Shown piece after piece: positions 25,001 to 33,662 of a stretch of DNA of 64,000 nucleotides. A model generated the notes under the pieces. That model made no database searches. It saw nothing but the letters and a program-made list of their open reading frames with translations, and was not told where the DNA came from. Source of the DNA: Diplolepis rosae (lineage: Eukaryota; Arthropoda; Insecta; Hymenoptera; Diplolepididae). The DNA lies in contig JAPYXD010000753.1 of the NCBI GenBank assembly GCA_030998225.1, positions 3,906,001-3,970,000 of the forward strand, in the 5' to 3' direction. The first letter of the stretch is position 1, and each line of letters starts with the position of its first letter. The translations under genes and the position numbers were made by a program.

Positions 25001-27279
25001 CTAACCTCCTTTTAGCTATTTGAATCAGTCAAATTTTCACTGATAATCAGTAGATTTTGACTGATTCAAATTTAGAGAGTAGGACCTCTTTTGTCTCGAA
25101 GACGTCTTTAAGAGATGAGAAGTCCTCAGGACAGTAAAAAGATTGAGGCACTAGTCCGCGGGACGTTTTTAGAACGTCTTGGAGACGTCCAATGCCTCCT
25201 AAGATATTATACTCCTTTTGAACATTTGTATTCATGTTCAATAGGCTGAGTATTTCATGGGATCTCAGTGGGCACGGGGCGGTTGGACGTCTTACAGACG
25301 TCTCTCGGCCTTCAATCACAGGCTTTTTATTCTTTTCTGGACGTCTTTTATCTAGAAGACGTCTTTAAGAGATGAGAAGTCCTCAGGACAATAAAAAGAT
25401 TGAGGCACTAGTCCGCGGGACGTTTTTAGAACGTCTTGGAGACGTCCAATGCCTCCTAAGATATTGTACTCCTTTTGAACATTTGTATTCATGTTCAATA
25501 GGTTGAGTATTTCATGGGATCTCAGTGGGCACGGGGTGGTTGGACGTCTTACAGACGTCTCTCGGCCTTCAATGACAGGCTTTTTATTCTCTTCTGGACG
25601 TCTTTTATCTAGAAGACGTCTTTAAGAGATAAGAAGTCCTCAGGACAATGAAAAGATTAAAGTGGTAGTCCGCAGGACGTCTTTACGAAGTCCCGTAGAC
25701 GTCCAATGCCTCCTAAGATATTACACTCCTTTTGAACATTTGTACTCATGTTCAATAGGCTTAATATTTCATAGGATCGCAGTGGGCATGTAGACATTAG
25801 ACGTCTGTGAGACGTCTTACAGACGTTTTAAGAACTTCAATGCCAGGCTTTTTGTATTTTTCTGGACATCTTAGAATGCTAAAAGGATTAAGGCAGTAGT
25901 TCGTGGAACGTCTTTAAGACGTCTCACAAACGTCCAATGCCCCCCTGAGATATTATAATTTTTTTAAACTTTTGTATATACGTACAATATGCTGAATATT
26001 TTATAGGATCCTAGTAAGCACGGAGACTTTGGACGTCTTTGAGACGTCTTTAGAACTTCAATGCCTGGCTTTTTTCCCTATTGCACGTCTTTTGTCTAGT
26101 GGACGTCTTTAAGAGATGAGAAATCCTCAGGAGAGTAAAAAGATTGAGCCAATAGTATGTCGGACGTTTTTGAAACGTCTTGAAGACGTCCAATGACTCC
26201 TTAAATATTATATTTCTTTTGAAAATTTGCATTCATAATTCTATTTTATCCAAATCTAGTAGGCGCGGTAACATTGGACGTCTTAAGAACGTCCTGGGGA
26301 TCTAAGCAAGAGGATTTTTCTTGTTTCCTGAACATTTTAGGTCTAAAAGACGTCTTTAAAACATGATGTTACTTTCGGACGGAAAAATGAAACAAAGACG
26401 TTACAAAGAGGTTTAATAGTAGTTCGTGAAACTTCCTTGCTGACGTCCAATGTCGCTGGGCTCACTATGAACCTTACTCAGAATTCTCCTACAGGAACCC
26501 GTCTAAGAACCCATATCGTAAAATGCATAGGAACATATCATACCGCTAGTAAGAATTCAAGATACGAATTTGTACATGAAATAATGTAAGAACCCACCTG
26601 GAATCACACAAAGGTTCCTATGTAAGTTCCTACATGATTTTCTATATCGAAACCATCAACAAGGTTCCTTGTTTGGTTTAAAAAAAAAAATCAATTTATT
26701 TTCAAAATAATATGGAAACCTGTATATGGATTCCGCCATGGGTTCCTCTAAATAATATTTCAAAAGTTTCTAGAACTTTTTTAACACTCCAAAAATAAAA
26801 TTTTAGATTTAAGAACTCTTAAATAGGATCCTATGTAGTAACCCATACAGGGATCCATGTCGGAACCTATACAGATGGGTACCTGCATAGGTTCCGATAT
26901 GGGTTCCCGCAAGGATTCTTGTGTGGGTATTTATAGCAGTCAGTAGGGAATCGGAAAGTGCTTTGACTCCAAAAAAAAGTGAATTTTTATTTCTGCTTTA
27001 TTTATTATATCTTTAACTAAACTATTATTGATTATTTTTGTACTTTTAATAGCGAAGCTACCGAAGTGGTTCGGAGAGAGGCCCGGAAAGAAGAGTGGCG
27101 ACCCCGAATCACCGGAAGGCGAAGAAGACGTGAAGGCATCGGTTGACGTTGACTTGGAAGAACCCAACTTCGACGAAGAAGAGGAAGAAGAGGAGGAAGC
27201 AGCTGAGGAAGAAGAGGAGGAAGAGGAGGAGGAGGAAGAAGAAGAGGAAGAAGAGGAGGAGGAAGAGGAAGAAGAGTAA
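4042..27279 (+). CDS. up (TnT): Troponin T (skeletal/flight-muscle type), whole gene
   Basis: Exons: 4061-4086 (with 19 bases of leader from 4042), 5707-5730, 20269-20299, 20972-21076, 21161-21257, 21661-21697, 21788-21893, 21971-22189, 22261-22353, 23824-23904, one of 24045-24123 or 24539-24617, and 27053-27279. All junctions are GT-AG and the phases add up to 374 codons plus stop. The protein opens MSDDEEQYSSEEEVEEV and continues into an RQEQKRSDL segment. It has a long Lys/Glu-rich coiled coil (about residues 60-140), the ERNKTKEQLEEEKKIS tropomyosin/troponin-binding region, then LKELKERQKQQLRHKALKKG and LPKWFGERPGKK, and ends in poly-Glu. Motif order and wording match Drosophila upheld throughout. 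Troponin T anchors the troponin complex to tropomyosin on thin filaments. Transcription start and untranslated exons are not resolved. Introns total over 20 kb and are mostly repeats. Confidence 0.95.
4061..4086 (+). CDS. up (TnT): Troponin T exon with start codon
   Basis: Encodes MSDDEEQY plus two bases (phase 2). An acceptor TTTTAG lies at 4036-4041 and a donor GTGAGT at 4087. The ATG is preceded by CAAAC, a good insect start context. The acidic start is typical of insect troponin T. Confidence 0.92.
4111..5300. repeat. Tandem array, six units of about 195 or 203 bp
   Basis: Units start near 4111, 4314, 4508, 4703, 4898 and 5101, giving steps of 203, 194, 195, 195 and 203. The longer units keep an 8-base segment (TTGATAAA) that the shorter ones lack. 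The sequence is AT-rich and non-coding, within a troponin T intron. From 5310 to 5706 I see only plain intron. Confidence 0.88.
5707..5730 (+). CDS. up (TnT): Troponin T small acidic exon (24 nt)
   Basis: Encodes SSEEEVEE plus GT, entering and leaving in phase 2. The donor is a strong GTAAGT. The next coding exon, at 20269, supplies the missing third base of the Val codon. This is the region of Drosophila troponin T where short alternatively used exons encode the variable acidic N-terminus. Confidence 0.85.
5790..5799. promoter_or_regulatory. Perfect MEF2 consensus in troponin T intron
   Basis: CTAAAAATAG fits YTAWWWWTAR exactly, 60 bases after the small acidic exon. Insect troponin T genes are known to carry intronic muscle enhancers bound by MEF2. 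In AT-rich DNA such matches also arise by chance, so this is a candidate only. Confidence 0.35.
6070..6072 (+). CDS. Candidate 3-nt troponin T microexon (GAA)
   Basis: A long pyrimidine tract and TTTGCAG are followed by GAA and then GTAAGTT, so a strong acceptor and a strong donor are only three bases apart. Inclusion keeps the frame: GT from the previous exon, GAA, then G from 20269 read GTG AAG, which inserts one Lys after Val17. This is inferred from splice signals and phase alone. From 5800 to 6800 I see nothing else of note. Confidence 0.35.
6803..7980. repeat. Tandem array of about 263-bp GACGTC-rich units
   Basis: The GTGGGACGTCC landmark recurs at 6941, 7204, 7468 and 7727 (steps 263, 264, 259). 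Each unit carries clusters of GACGTC separated by 5-bp spacers such as CTTAA and TCGAA. It lies inside a troponin T intron. From 7980 to 8900 the DNA is plain intron with no gene that I can see. Confidence 0.88.
8905..12405. repeat. Tandem array of 270-bp and 175-bp units
   Basis: The GATTATAGCATTGG landmark recurs at 8981, 9251, 9426, 9696, 9966, 10141, 10411, 10681, 10950, 11220, 11395, 11665, 11935 and 12205. Steps are 270 (once 269) or 175. The 175-bp unit is the 270-bp unit with 95 bp missing between two copies of GGTTCCCAT. The first 715 bp (270+175+270) is repeated almost exactly. The open frames across it are by-products of periodic, stop-poor sequence, not genes. It lies in a troponin T intron. 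Confidence 0.92.
12780..12909 (+). other. Possible alternative first exon inside troponin T intron
   Basis: A C/A-rich leader resembling an insect 5' UTR precedes ATG at 12877. MTKKAAGEEVR follows and ends in phase 0 at a strong GTAAGTG donor (12910). No acceptor with a pyrimidine tract lies just upstream, so it looks like a first exon. Phase 0 would allow splicing to 20972, giving a shorter troponin T with a different start. It could equally be an unrelated transcript or chance. A run of C bases lies just upstream near 12661. Confidence 0.22.
12910..15000. other. AT-rich and pyrimidine-rich troponin T intron sequence
   Basis: I see no exon with both good splice signals and matching phase. 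14330-14870 is strongly T/C-rich on the + strand with T homopolymers. The open frames there are low-complexity artefacts. Confidence 0.5.
15010..17045. repeat. Diverged array of TTCGAA/TTCGGAA words
   Basis: Words such as ATTCGAACC, ATTCCGAATT and GGTTCGGAATG follow each other every 9-11 bp. They form diverged units of roughly 200-300 bp, each with a GATTGATTTT-AACCGATTTGCATC core. Related blocks lie at 22430-22760 and 22970-23640, also in troponin T introns. From 17045 to 17535 I see no gene; a possible transposon end lies near 17306. Confidence 0.75.
17537..17808. mobile_element. TIR element of the ACTGATTCAGT family
   Basis: It opens CTCTCTAAATTTGAATCAGT and closes with the near reverse complement, ACTGATTCAGATTTAGAGAG. 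The interior is built from repeated TTCACTGA and TCAGTGAAA words. Relatives lie at 24861, 28650, 48930, 60243 and 60890. It has no coding capacity. Confidence 0.75.
17940..18830. repeat. Diverged CGGATT-word repeat in troponin T intron
   Basis: Repeated GGATTCGTTCGGA, CGGATTAAAA and ATTTCGGA words give an irregular self-similar block related in style to 21300-21605. I see no clear ends. From 18830 to 19540 there is plain AT-rich intron. Confidence 0.5.
19600..19930. mobile_element. Fold-back element with AATAATCGAT words
   Basis: The left arm reads AAATAATCGATAG and then CATTGAAACCAATTC. The right arm reads GAACTGGTTTCAATG and then CTATCGATTATTT. The centre is near 19750. A similar hairpin lies at 20620-20780. 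It is non-coding and inside the troponin T primary transcript. Confidence 0.6.
20269..20299 (+). CDS. up (TnT): Troponin T exon (31 nt), ESGEGVEFMK
   Basis: The acceptor is TATTCACAG and the donor GTAAAA. The first G completes the Val codon begun at 5730; ten codons then read ESGEGVEFMK, leaving phase 0 for the exon at 20972. The length of 31 nt is what the phase requires. The peptide matches the position and character of the EGEGDPEFIK segment that precedes RQDQKRSDL in Drosophila troponin T. Confidence 0.85.
20395..20600. repeat. 30-bp tandem repeat
   Basis: The unit GGATTGGGACCAATTGATACC plus GATTAGGGC is repeated about six times with small changes. One related short block occurs at 22800-22890. 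It lies in the intron between troponin T exons 20269 and 20972. Confidence 0.85.
20620..20780. mobile_element. Hairpin with AATAATCGAT ends
   Basis: GAAATAATCGATTGG at the left is matched by CCAATCGATTATTTC at the right. The arms meet near 20700, where AAGAAACACGATTGG pairs with CTATCGTGTTTCTT. It is non-coding and lies in a troponin T intron. Confidence 0.65.
20972..22353 (+). CDS. up (TnT): Troponin T central exons: coiled coil and binding core
   Basis: Six exons: 20972-21076 (RQEQKRSDL to ELKRLK), 21161-21257 (EKQAKRKVTRAEEE onward), 21661-21697 (EEKKQRDIEEKRR), 21788-21893 (LEESEKKRQAMMQAMKD onward), 21971-22189 (SSAQVERNKTKEQLEEEKK onward) and 22261-22353 (LKELKERQKQQLRHKALKK onward). 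Phases run 0, 1, 2, 0, 0, 0. Together they give residues 28-246: the Lys/Glu-rich helix that lies along tropomyosin and the region that forms the coiled coil with troponin I. The intron at 21258-21660 carries a CGGATT-type repeat at about 21300-21605. Confidence 0.95.
22430..23645. repeat. GATTCGAA-type repeat blocks in troponin T intron
   Basis: Words such as AATCCGAATC, GATTGGTTCGGA and AACCGATTTGCATCGAAT are shared with the 15.0-17.0 kb block. An internal boundary near 22760-22780 is followed by a short ATTGATACCGATTAGGACGG repeat. No exon is seen in it. Confidence 0.65.
23824..23904 (+). CDS. up (TnT): Troponin T constant exon before the alternative pair
   Basis: Encodes PKIQVASKYERRVDTRSYDD and then KKKLFEG, residues 247-273, phase 0 on both sides. 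The donor is GTAAGT. Its last Gly precedes the Gly that opens each alternative exon. Confidence 0.95.
24045..24123 (+). CDS. up (TnT): Troponin T mutually exclusive exon, copy 1
   Basis: 79 nt, phase 0 in and phase 1 out, between CACCACAG and GTGAGT. It encodes GYDTLIAEMNEKLWKQKTEQ followed by FMKRAK. The length, phases and pattern (G..xL....xEKxW.QK.EQF..R.K) match copy 2 at 24539. Joining both would shift the frame (79 is not a multiple of 3), so only one can be used. Drosophila upheld has an equivalent pair, exons 10A and 10B, used in different muscles. Confidence 0.9.
24539..24617 (+). CDS. up (TnT): Troponin T mutually exclusive exon, copy 2
   Basis: 79 nt between GTGTTTCAG and GTACGT, encoding GLTDQLKESMEKQWNQQKEQ followed by FLGRQK. 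The ending GRQK resembles the constant wording of Drosophila (GRQK then SKLPKW). Both copies leave one A, which joins CG of the last exon to make Thr300. Confidence 0.92.
24775..26460. repeat. Tandem array of about 257-bp GACGTC units
   Basis: The AAAAAGATTGAGGCA landmark recurs near 25141, 25398, 25655, 25886 and 26142 (steps 257, 257, 231, 256). Units carry GGACGTCTTACAGACGTC-type clusters and a CAGTGGGCACGGGG junction. The first unit is split by a younger element at 24861-25079. It lies in the last troponin T intron. Confidence 0.88.
24861..25079. mobile_element. ACTGATTCAGT-family element nested in a GACGTC unit
   Basis: It has CTCTCTAAACCTGAATCAGT at the left and ACTGATTCAAATTTAGAGAG at the right, flanked on both sides by TA (24859-24860 and 25080-25081). 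The host sequence on the two sides resumes the 257-bp unit, as comparison with the next unit shows. A TA duplication suggests a Tc1/mariner-type non-autonomous element. Confidence 0.8.
26465..26935. repeat. GGTTCC/GGAACC palindromic-word block
   Basis: GGAACC, GGTTCC, GGGTTCC and GGATCC words recur about every 12 bp in both orientations. Words and spacing resemble the GGTTCCCATGCA segment of the 270-bp array at 8.9-12.4 kb. There is no open frame of interest. It ends about 120 bp before the last troponin T exon. Confidence 0.65.
27053..27279 (+). CDS. up (TnT): Troponin T last exon with poly-Glu tail
   Basis: Completes Thr300, then KLPKWFGERPGKK, an acidic linker (SPEGEEDVKASVDVDLEE), and a run of eight Glu, Ala-Ala and a final Glu run up to the TAA at 27277-27279. 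The Glu run is coded by mixed GAA and GAG, not a pure trinucleotide tract, which suggests it is maintained as protein. A long C-terminal Glu tail is known in troponin T of flying insects and is thought to bind calcium. Confidence 0.95.
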
Positions 27280-27563
27280 AATATATATATTTATTGGCTA
27301 TCATCATCGATCTTTCCATCGTTGGCGAGAATCTCGCACTCGTTCCACGTTCTCTTCCTTTTGCGTGCGAGTGAACGACGCTTTAATTGCATTTTTCATG
27401 GAAATGCCATCAGCGTAATTAATTATCAATAATATGCGGCAAAAAAGTGTAAATCAATTGCGTCGTATAATGTGAAACTCGCTATAACTACTATTACTAT
27501 CGTTACTATTATTATACAATTACAATAATGATATTATACACACAAACGCACACACATTATTAA

Positions 27564-27699
27564 AATAAAATCGTTTATCGTATAAATATCGCTGCACTTT
27601 ACATCATCCTTTACACAACACGCACAAACAGAAATGTTCGGATTCAGCGATTAATCGAAACTGCTATTACAATTGATATTGTTTCGAGTTCCAAATAAA
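27564..27699 (+). terminator. Polyadenylation signals of troponin T
   Basis: AATAAA occurs at 27564-27569 and again at 27694-27699, 285 and 415 bases after the stop. Either or both could be used. From 27700 to 28170 I see no gene. Confidence 0.5.
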
Positions 27700-28174
27700 T
27701 TTTTATTTCATGGAGTTCAATTTTATTTGGAACATGTACATAGGTTGTTCTAAATAGAATTTGTTAATTTTGATGAAATATTTTTTGTCTAATTTCATGT
27801 CTGATGTTACGTTTCAATTTTTCTCTCATACTTTTCTCAGTACATCGACTTTCATTCTATTATCTTGAATTTGAAATTTGTTTCATCATGGTTCAGGTAG
27901 AAGGTTAGATTGAAGAGATTAATTTTCTACGAACACGGAAAAACTTCCAATCCAGTTTCCTCTTAGTCTAAAATTTTGTAAGAAGAAAATTAGGCTCTTT
28001 ACCCCGATGTTGGTACTTTGAGGAGTCGTTACTTTTGTTTCATGGCTATCAATAAAAGGCGTGAAAACCACTTTTTAGTTCACTTTTATATTTACGTTGT
28101 GTCTCACAATTAAATACTCATTTTATTGTTTTTTAAGAGAATGGAGAAAAGCCTGAAGAGGTGATAATTATTAT

Positions 28175-28375
28175 GATCCCAGGAGGCATGGAAACATTAG
28201 ACGTCTTCGGACGTCATAAGGACGTCTTGAGGACTTTGGTGTTAGACGTTTGTTCTCTTCCAGACGTCACATACTTAGATGTTTTCAAGACATCGGACGT
28301 TTTTAGAAAATGCGAGAAATCTAACATTTTGAGTTTTTAGGACGTTCTTGAAAAATCCAACGCCCCTGTGCTTTA
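28175..28375. mobile_element. Short GACGTC element
   Basis: It opens CAGGAGGCATGGAAACATTAG with GACGTCTTCGGACGTCATAAG and ends CAACGCCCCTGTGC. The ends are reminiscent of the GGCACGGGGACATTGG and CCAATGTCCCCGTGCC ends of other copies. Confidence 0.5.
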
Positions 28376-28649
28376 ATCCCTATTCTTTACTCAAAAACAG
28401 AAACTTAAAAATTTTCAGATGTGGATAAATATTTAAAAATAGGATTTCAATAAGAATTATTTTGTGATTACTCAAATCTGGAAATTATTTTTCATTTAAA
28501 AAATGACTTTCAAGGCTTTGAAATTTAATTATTTTCTACAGAATCAAGAAAATTTTTGACAAAATTGAATAAGTTGTTTTTAAAATATTTTTGGAAAAAA
28601 TTGTAATACTTTTAGAAAATTTAAAAATATTCCAGTCGATTTCAAGATA

Positions 28650-29084
28650 CTCTCTAAACCTGAATCAATGAACAGCCACTGATTCGTAGTGACTATTCAC
28701 TGATGGCAGCAGCTATAAGTCTTTCACTGAGAATCAATGAAATTCGACTGATGAATCAGTGAAATAGATTGAACTCACTTATTGAATCAGTGAAAGCTTC
28801 AGGTGGGAGTAATAAAACCAGCAATATATTTTAACGATCGATGAACTCGTTTATTAGTTTAGGCTAATAAACACTAAAACGAAATTACGTAATTATTATT
28901 ATTTTTAAGGGACGATAAATCAGTAATGTGTAGATGAAAGTTTTGAATTCGCGAATTCAAAAGTTATGTTCACGTGACGCATTCACTGATTCCTCAGTGA
29001 AGTCAAAGCAGGGCACTGATGCGTCAGTTGAAATATTTTCACAGATGTAATCAGTGACTATTTCACTGATTCAGGTTTAGAGAG
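28650..29084. mobile_element. ACTGATTCAGT-family element, long form (family D)
   Basis: TIRs are CTCTCTAAACCTGAATCA and TGATTCAGGTTTAGAGAG, with TA on both sides. The unique core includes AATTACGTAATTATTATT and TTTTAACGATCGATGAACTC. The same element occurs reversed at 61049-61460, which confirms the boundaries. It has no coding capacity. Confidence 0.85.
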
Positions 29085-29089
29085 TATTA

Positions 29090-30400
29090 ATTAATTGAGA
29101 CAAATTTAAAAAATATTTCAAGTGCAATTACAATGAACCGAATTCGTAATGAATTCACATTAAAGGTTTTCTTCAAGGCAAAATTTTCCTTTTAATGTTT
29201 CAAATATTTAATGACACATATGTGAAATTATAGTGTTTATGTTTGCCGTGTTCGCACTCCATATATTAACAGGTTAATTAAGATGCGATCGATTAGTAGA
29301 TCACCGATTACGAAGTCGTTGAAATGCGTGTAATTACTAACAAATCGATTTCTGAAATTTATGGTTGCTGCATGTTCATAATTAAAATCGCGAATTTTCT
29401 AGATACATTTTTTTAGAAATGGGAATCAATAAACCATCAATTAATTCAAATTCGGTTTAAAATTTAATTGTTAATTTTTAATTAAATTCTGATATTGAAA
29501 TACTTTTCAAAATTGAATCAGTAAAATTTCATTTAAGAATACTTTTTTAAACACAATCAGTTGTTTTATTCACAAATTTTGGTCAGTAGCTCATCCCTAG
29601 CAATTCAATCAGACAATAAATCAGCTAAATTCAACTAATTGAATAGCTAAAAATGGATAACTGAATGAAATTAGTAAAGAAATGTTCGTTAAAATTAAAG
29701 AAGCGAGTTATTTGAATGAAAAAGATTCATCTACAGTAATTGTAATAAAAATTTAATAAATTATAGTCGAATTTTTATCGAATCCTAAAATTTAATCCAG
29801 TCAAAAAATCATTGATTTAAAATCAGTGTGAATTCTTTACAATACAACCAGTCATATTTCATTGATTTCCAGTGAATGAGACTGAATTATGAAGGGTCAG
29901 TCACTGATGTCGATTCAGCAAAATGTTGACTGATTCAGATTGACTAAGTAAGAAATAGTTTTAAAAACTTACACAGGTTTCCAAATAAATAAATTTATTC
30001 CCAATCAAATTTAACTATTTGTAAGTAAAATTTATCTGCTCTATTCTGATGAAATAAATACTTCTTTAAATAAATAATACCTACATTGAATGGATAATAT
30101 AAATAAATAATAATAGATAGTAAATAAATAAGTTTAACTAATACATTTTTTAAATTTAGTCTTTAAATTTGAATAAATGACAAGTCCACTAAAAATTAGT
30201 GAAATAAATCTCAAAGTTTCAAAGCAACGCAATAATAGTAACTGGTTCAGATTTTGAAAAATAAAAGGCTCGCGAATGTTTCACAATTCAAAATAACGGA
30301 CACGGGGAAATTGGAAATCTTCAGGACGTCTCAGGAACTTGAATATTTAAAAATGTTTAAAAAATTATAAATCAATGAAAACAAATTTTATTATCAAATC
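29090..30400. other. AT-rich intergenic DNA
   Basis: I see no gene. A worn ACTGATTCAG-type block lies at about 29570-29950. A short GACGTC fragment lies near 30300. Confidence 0.4.
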
Positions 30401-32216
30401 CATACAAGAGCCAATCGATCTCTACTCAGAAAAAGAATGTTTCATTTAAACAAAATTGTTCAAAATCAAACAAATTTATGCATTGCTGTGAGGTCAAATT
30501 GAAACAAATTTCATAGTTGACTTTATTTTTTCAATTTAAAGAAATCTTTAGTGTGTTTAAAAAACAATTTTTGTTGCAAAAATCTCTTTCCTTGAATCAA
30601 AATAATATATTTTTAAATCATTTCAACAAAGAGTTTTTTCTATTCCTATTTCGTTTTTTTTCGAAATCAAGCAAGCATATATTTTCCATCATAAACAAAT
30701 TTGAATCGGTTTCATCTAGACGCAACATTTTCTCTGCAAAAAGTGTTTTTTACTGAAAATAAAATATTTTTTTTTAATCACGAACCAAAATTCAGAAGAT
30801 AATTTTCGATTTTGGTTTTTGATTTTAAATTCTTTATATTTTCTGTCAAAAACACTTTCTGTGTTATTGAATTAAGAAACAGAGAATAAAAAATAGTTTT
30901 TAAAATTAAACTAATTTGTGTATAGCTTTAGAGTCAAATTAGAACAAGTGTCATACTTGACTTCATTTTTTTTAAATAAAAAAATCTTTAGTATGATTGA
31001 AAAATGAATTTAAAAAATGACTTTTCAAATTCAAAACACCATTTTTGCTGGAAAAATTATTTTGTTCGAATCAAAATAATATATTTGTATATTAAACAAA
31101 TCATTTCAACCAAAAATTTTTTCTATACAGATTTGCTTTTTTCGAAATTAAGCATATTTTTTAGTAGTATAAACAAATTTAAATCGATTTCATTTAAGTA
31201 CAAAATTTATTTTTCCAGAGAGTTTTTTTTTGGAGAAAATCTTTTGTTTGAATCATGAAACAGAATTCATAAAATATTGATTTATTTTGGTTTCTGATTT
31301 AAAATTTTTTTTATATTATCTAACAAAAACACTTTCTGTGTTTCTGAATTAAGAAATGGAGAATAAAAAATAGTTTTTAAAATTAAACTAATTTTTGCAT
31401 TGCTGTGGGGTCAAATTAAAACAAGTTTCATACTTGACTTCATTTTTTTTAAATAAAAAAATCTTTAGTATGATTGAAAAATGAATTTAAAAAATGACTT
31501 TTCAAATTCAAAAAACCATTTTTACTGGAAAAAAACATTTTGGTCGAATCAAAATTATATATTTTTATATTAAACAAATCATTTCAAAAATAACATTTTC
31601 TACACAGACTTGTCTTTTTTCGAAATCAAGCTTATTTTTTTGTAACATAAATAAAATTAAATCAGTTTCATGTGGGCACAAAATTTATTTCTCCAGAAAA
31701 TTTTCTTTACAGAAAATAAAATCTTTTGTTTCAATCACGAACCAGAATTCAGAAGATACTTTTCGATTTTGATTTCTGCTAATTATATATTTTCTGTCAA
31801 GTAAACACGTTCTGTCTTTCTGAATTAAGAAAAGGAGGGCAAACAAAAGTTTCTTAAATCGTACTAATTTTTCCTTTGTTGTAGGCTCAAATTGAAACAA
31901 GTTTCTTACTTGACTTTTTTTAAAATAAAAATATCTTTAGCATGAGTAAAAAATGAATTTAAAAAATGATTTTTCAAATTCAAAAAACCATTTTTGTTGG
32001 AAAAATCACTTTAGTCAAATCAAAATAATATGTTTGTAAATTAATTAACATATTTTTTCCAACATAAACAAATTTCGGTTTAATCTAGACACAACATTTT
32101 TTCTGCAAAAAGTGTTTTTTACAGAAAATACAATTTTTTATTTCAATCACGAACCAGAGTTCAGAAGATACTTTTTAATTTTGATTTTAAAAAATTGATA
32201 TTTTCTGCACGGAGAA
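30400..32216. repeat. Tandem array of about 475-bp units
   Basis: The TTGACTT landmark before a T-run recurs near 30516, 30958, 31435 and 31910 (steps 442, 477, 475). Each unit carries TTTCGAAATCAAGC and TTCAGAAGATA blocks. Open frames in it are parallel between units and have no recognisable product. Confidence 0.8.
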
Positions 32217-32217
32217 A

Positions 32218-32488
32218 CTTTTTATATCAATTTTTACTATAGTATTTTTCAATTTAGGGAAAAACGGATCACTTTGAGAATTTTTGTTAGTAAAAATACT
32301 AAACTTTATAATAATGATATGAAACTTTAGTATAAACTATAGTAAAATTTGCTATGAACTATGCTGAAGTTTCATATCATTATTATAAAAATTTGTATCT
32401 TTACTAGCAAAAACTCTCAAAGCGATACGTTTTTCCCTAAATTGAAAAATACTATAGTAAAAATTGATATAAAAAGTTTCTCCATGTG
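32218..32488. mobile_element. Fold-back element with CACGGAGAAA end
   Basis: Arms pair from GCACGGAGAAACTTTTTATA at the left to TATAAAAAGTTTCTCCATGT at the right, with an inner TTTTACTATAGTATTTTTCA pair. The centre is near 32355. The CACGGAGAAA end is shared with the palindrome at 60341-60687. Confidence 0.78.
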
Positions 32489-32957
32489 ACAAAAACAACT
32501 TTTGGCTTTGAATGAAAAATAGGAGCCTAAATAAACAATTTTTCCAATATGACCAAAAATTTTCTGCATGATAAAATATCCTGAGACTAAGGAACATAAA
32601 TTAAAACTATTAAAATAAATTCAGTAGGAATTATTCCTCGTCAAATTCATTTTTGCTCTAGTCCTTTAGTTGCCGATTTCCCTTCAATCATACAATTTCA
32701 CATATATGGAAAAAGACATATAACCACCATATATATATTTAGTTAAGGTAGTTCGTTCACGAAAATTAGAACTCAAGGCAAAAATACATAATTTTACTTT
32801 CAAGAATAGCAATATTATTATTGAAGGGCTAATTTGAAAGAGAAAAGATTATTTTTCATGAAAAAAATTTAAAACACAAAAAATAATTTTATTAATAAAT
32901 TTTATTTTTGCCCAAACTTATTGACCGTTTCCAATTTTTAAAAATGAATTCTTTAAT

Positions 32958-33660
32958 TATTGATTGAGTGGATGATGGCCTTTCTGGTATTTATTATCCC
33001 AGTTGTTTAAGATTTCATTGTAAAAGATTAATCCACGAGTTCAAATTATCACAACAACTTTCATGGAGAGTCCATGATGACATCATGGACTCATCATGGA
33101 CTCTCCATGAAAGTTGTTGTGATAATTTGAACTCGTGGATTAATCTTTTACAATGAAATCTTAAACAACTGGGATATAAACTTAACCTCTTAGAGGTTAA
33201 GTTTACAGATTTTGTACATAACAATGAATATTAAATAATAATCACAACATACTTATAACTGGATTTTTATAATCTTATGGCAATTTTTAATAATTTTAAA
33301 TAAGTTTTCACAATACTAAAAATGTGATAAAATGATGAGGAACTAATTTTATACTTCATTAATCTGTATTTTTAACGAAGCATTATATAATCAAGTGACG
33401 TCTCTTTTAAAAAAAATTTTATAAATTTTGAACTCCTCGCAACGAACTGTTTAAGTCTTGATAAGGAATGAAGCTTCATTCGAAACGTTGACTTGCTGAG
33501 GAAATTAATAAATCCTCTTTTTCAAAGGAATTTTTGAAACTGGACTTATGATTTCCTTCTTTTAACATCTTAATAAATACCAGAAAGGCCATCATCCACT
33601 CAATCAATAATTTTATACTGGTAACAACTAAAATACATATTTCACATTGAATTCTTTAAT
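32958..33660. mobile_element. Nested element with 37-bp TIRs and an internal hairpin
   Basis: ATTGATTGAGTGGATGATGG starts the left TIR; its exact complement closes the right TIR at about 33611. Inside, 32996-33081 and about 33091-33175 form a near-perfect hairpin. A 13-bp word TGAATTCTTTAAT stands on both sides (32945-32957 and 33648-33660), although 37 bp separate the right TIR from the right copy. Confidence 0.75.
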
Positions 33661-33662
33661 GG

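Noticed and set aside
27032..27418. Open frames on the other strand and in another frame over the poly-Glu exon
   Set aside because: Leu/Pro-rich and Lys/Arg-rich shadows of the GAA/GAG tract of troponin T.
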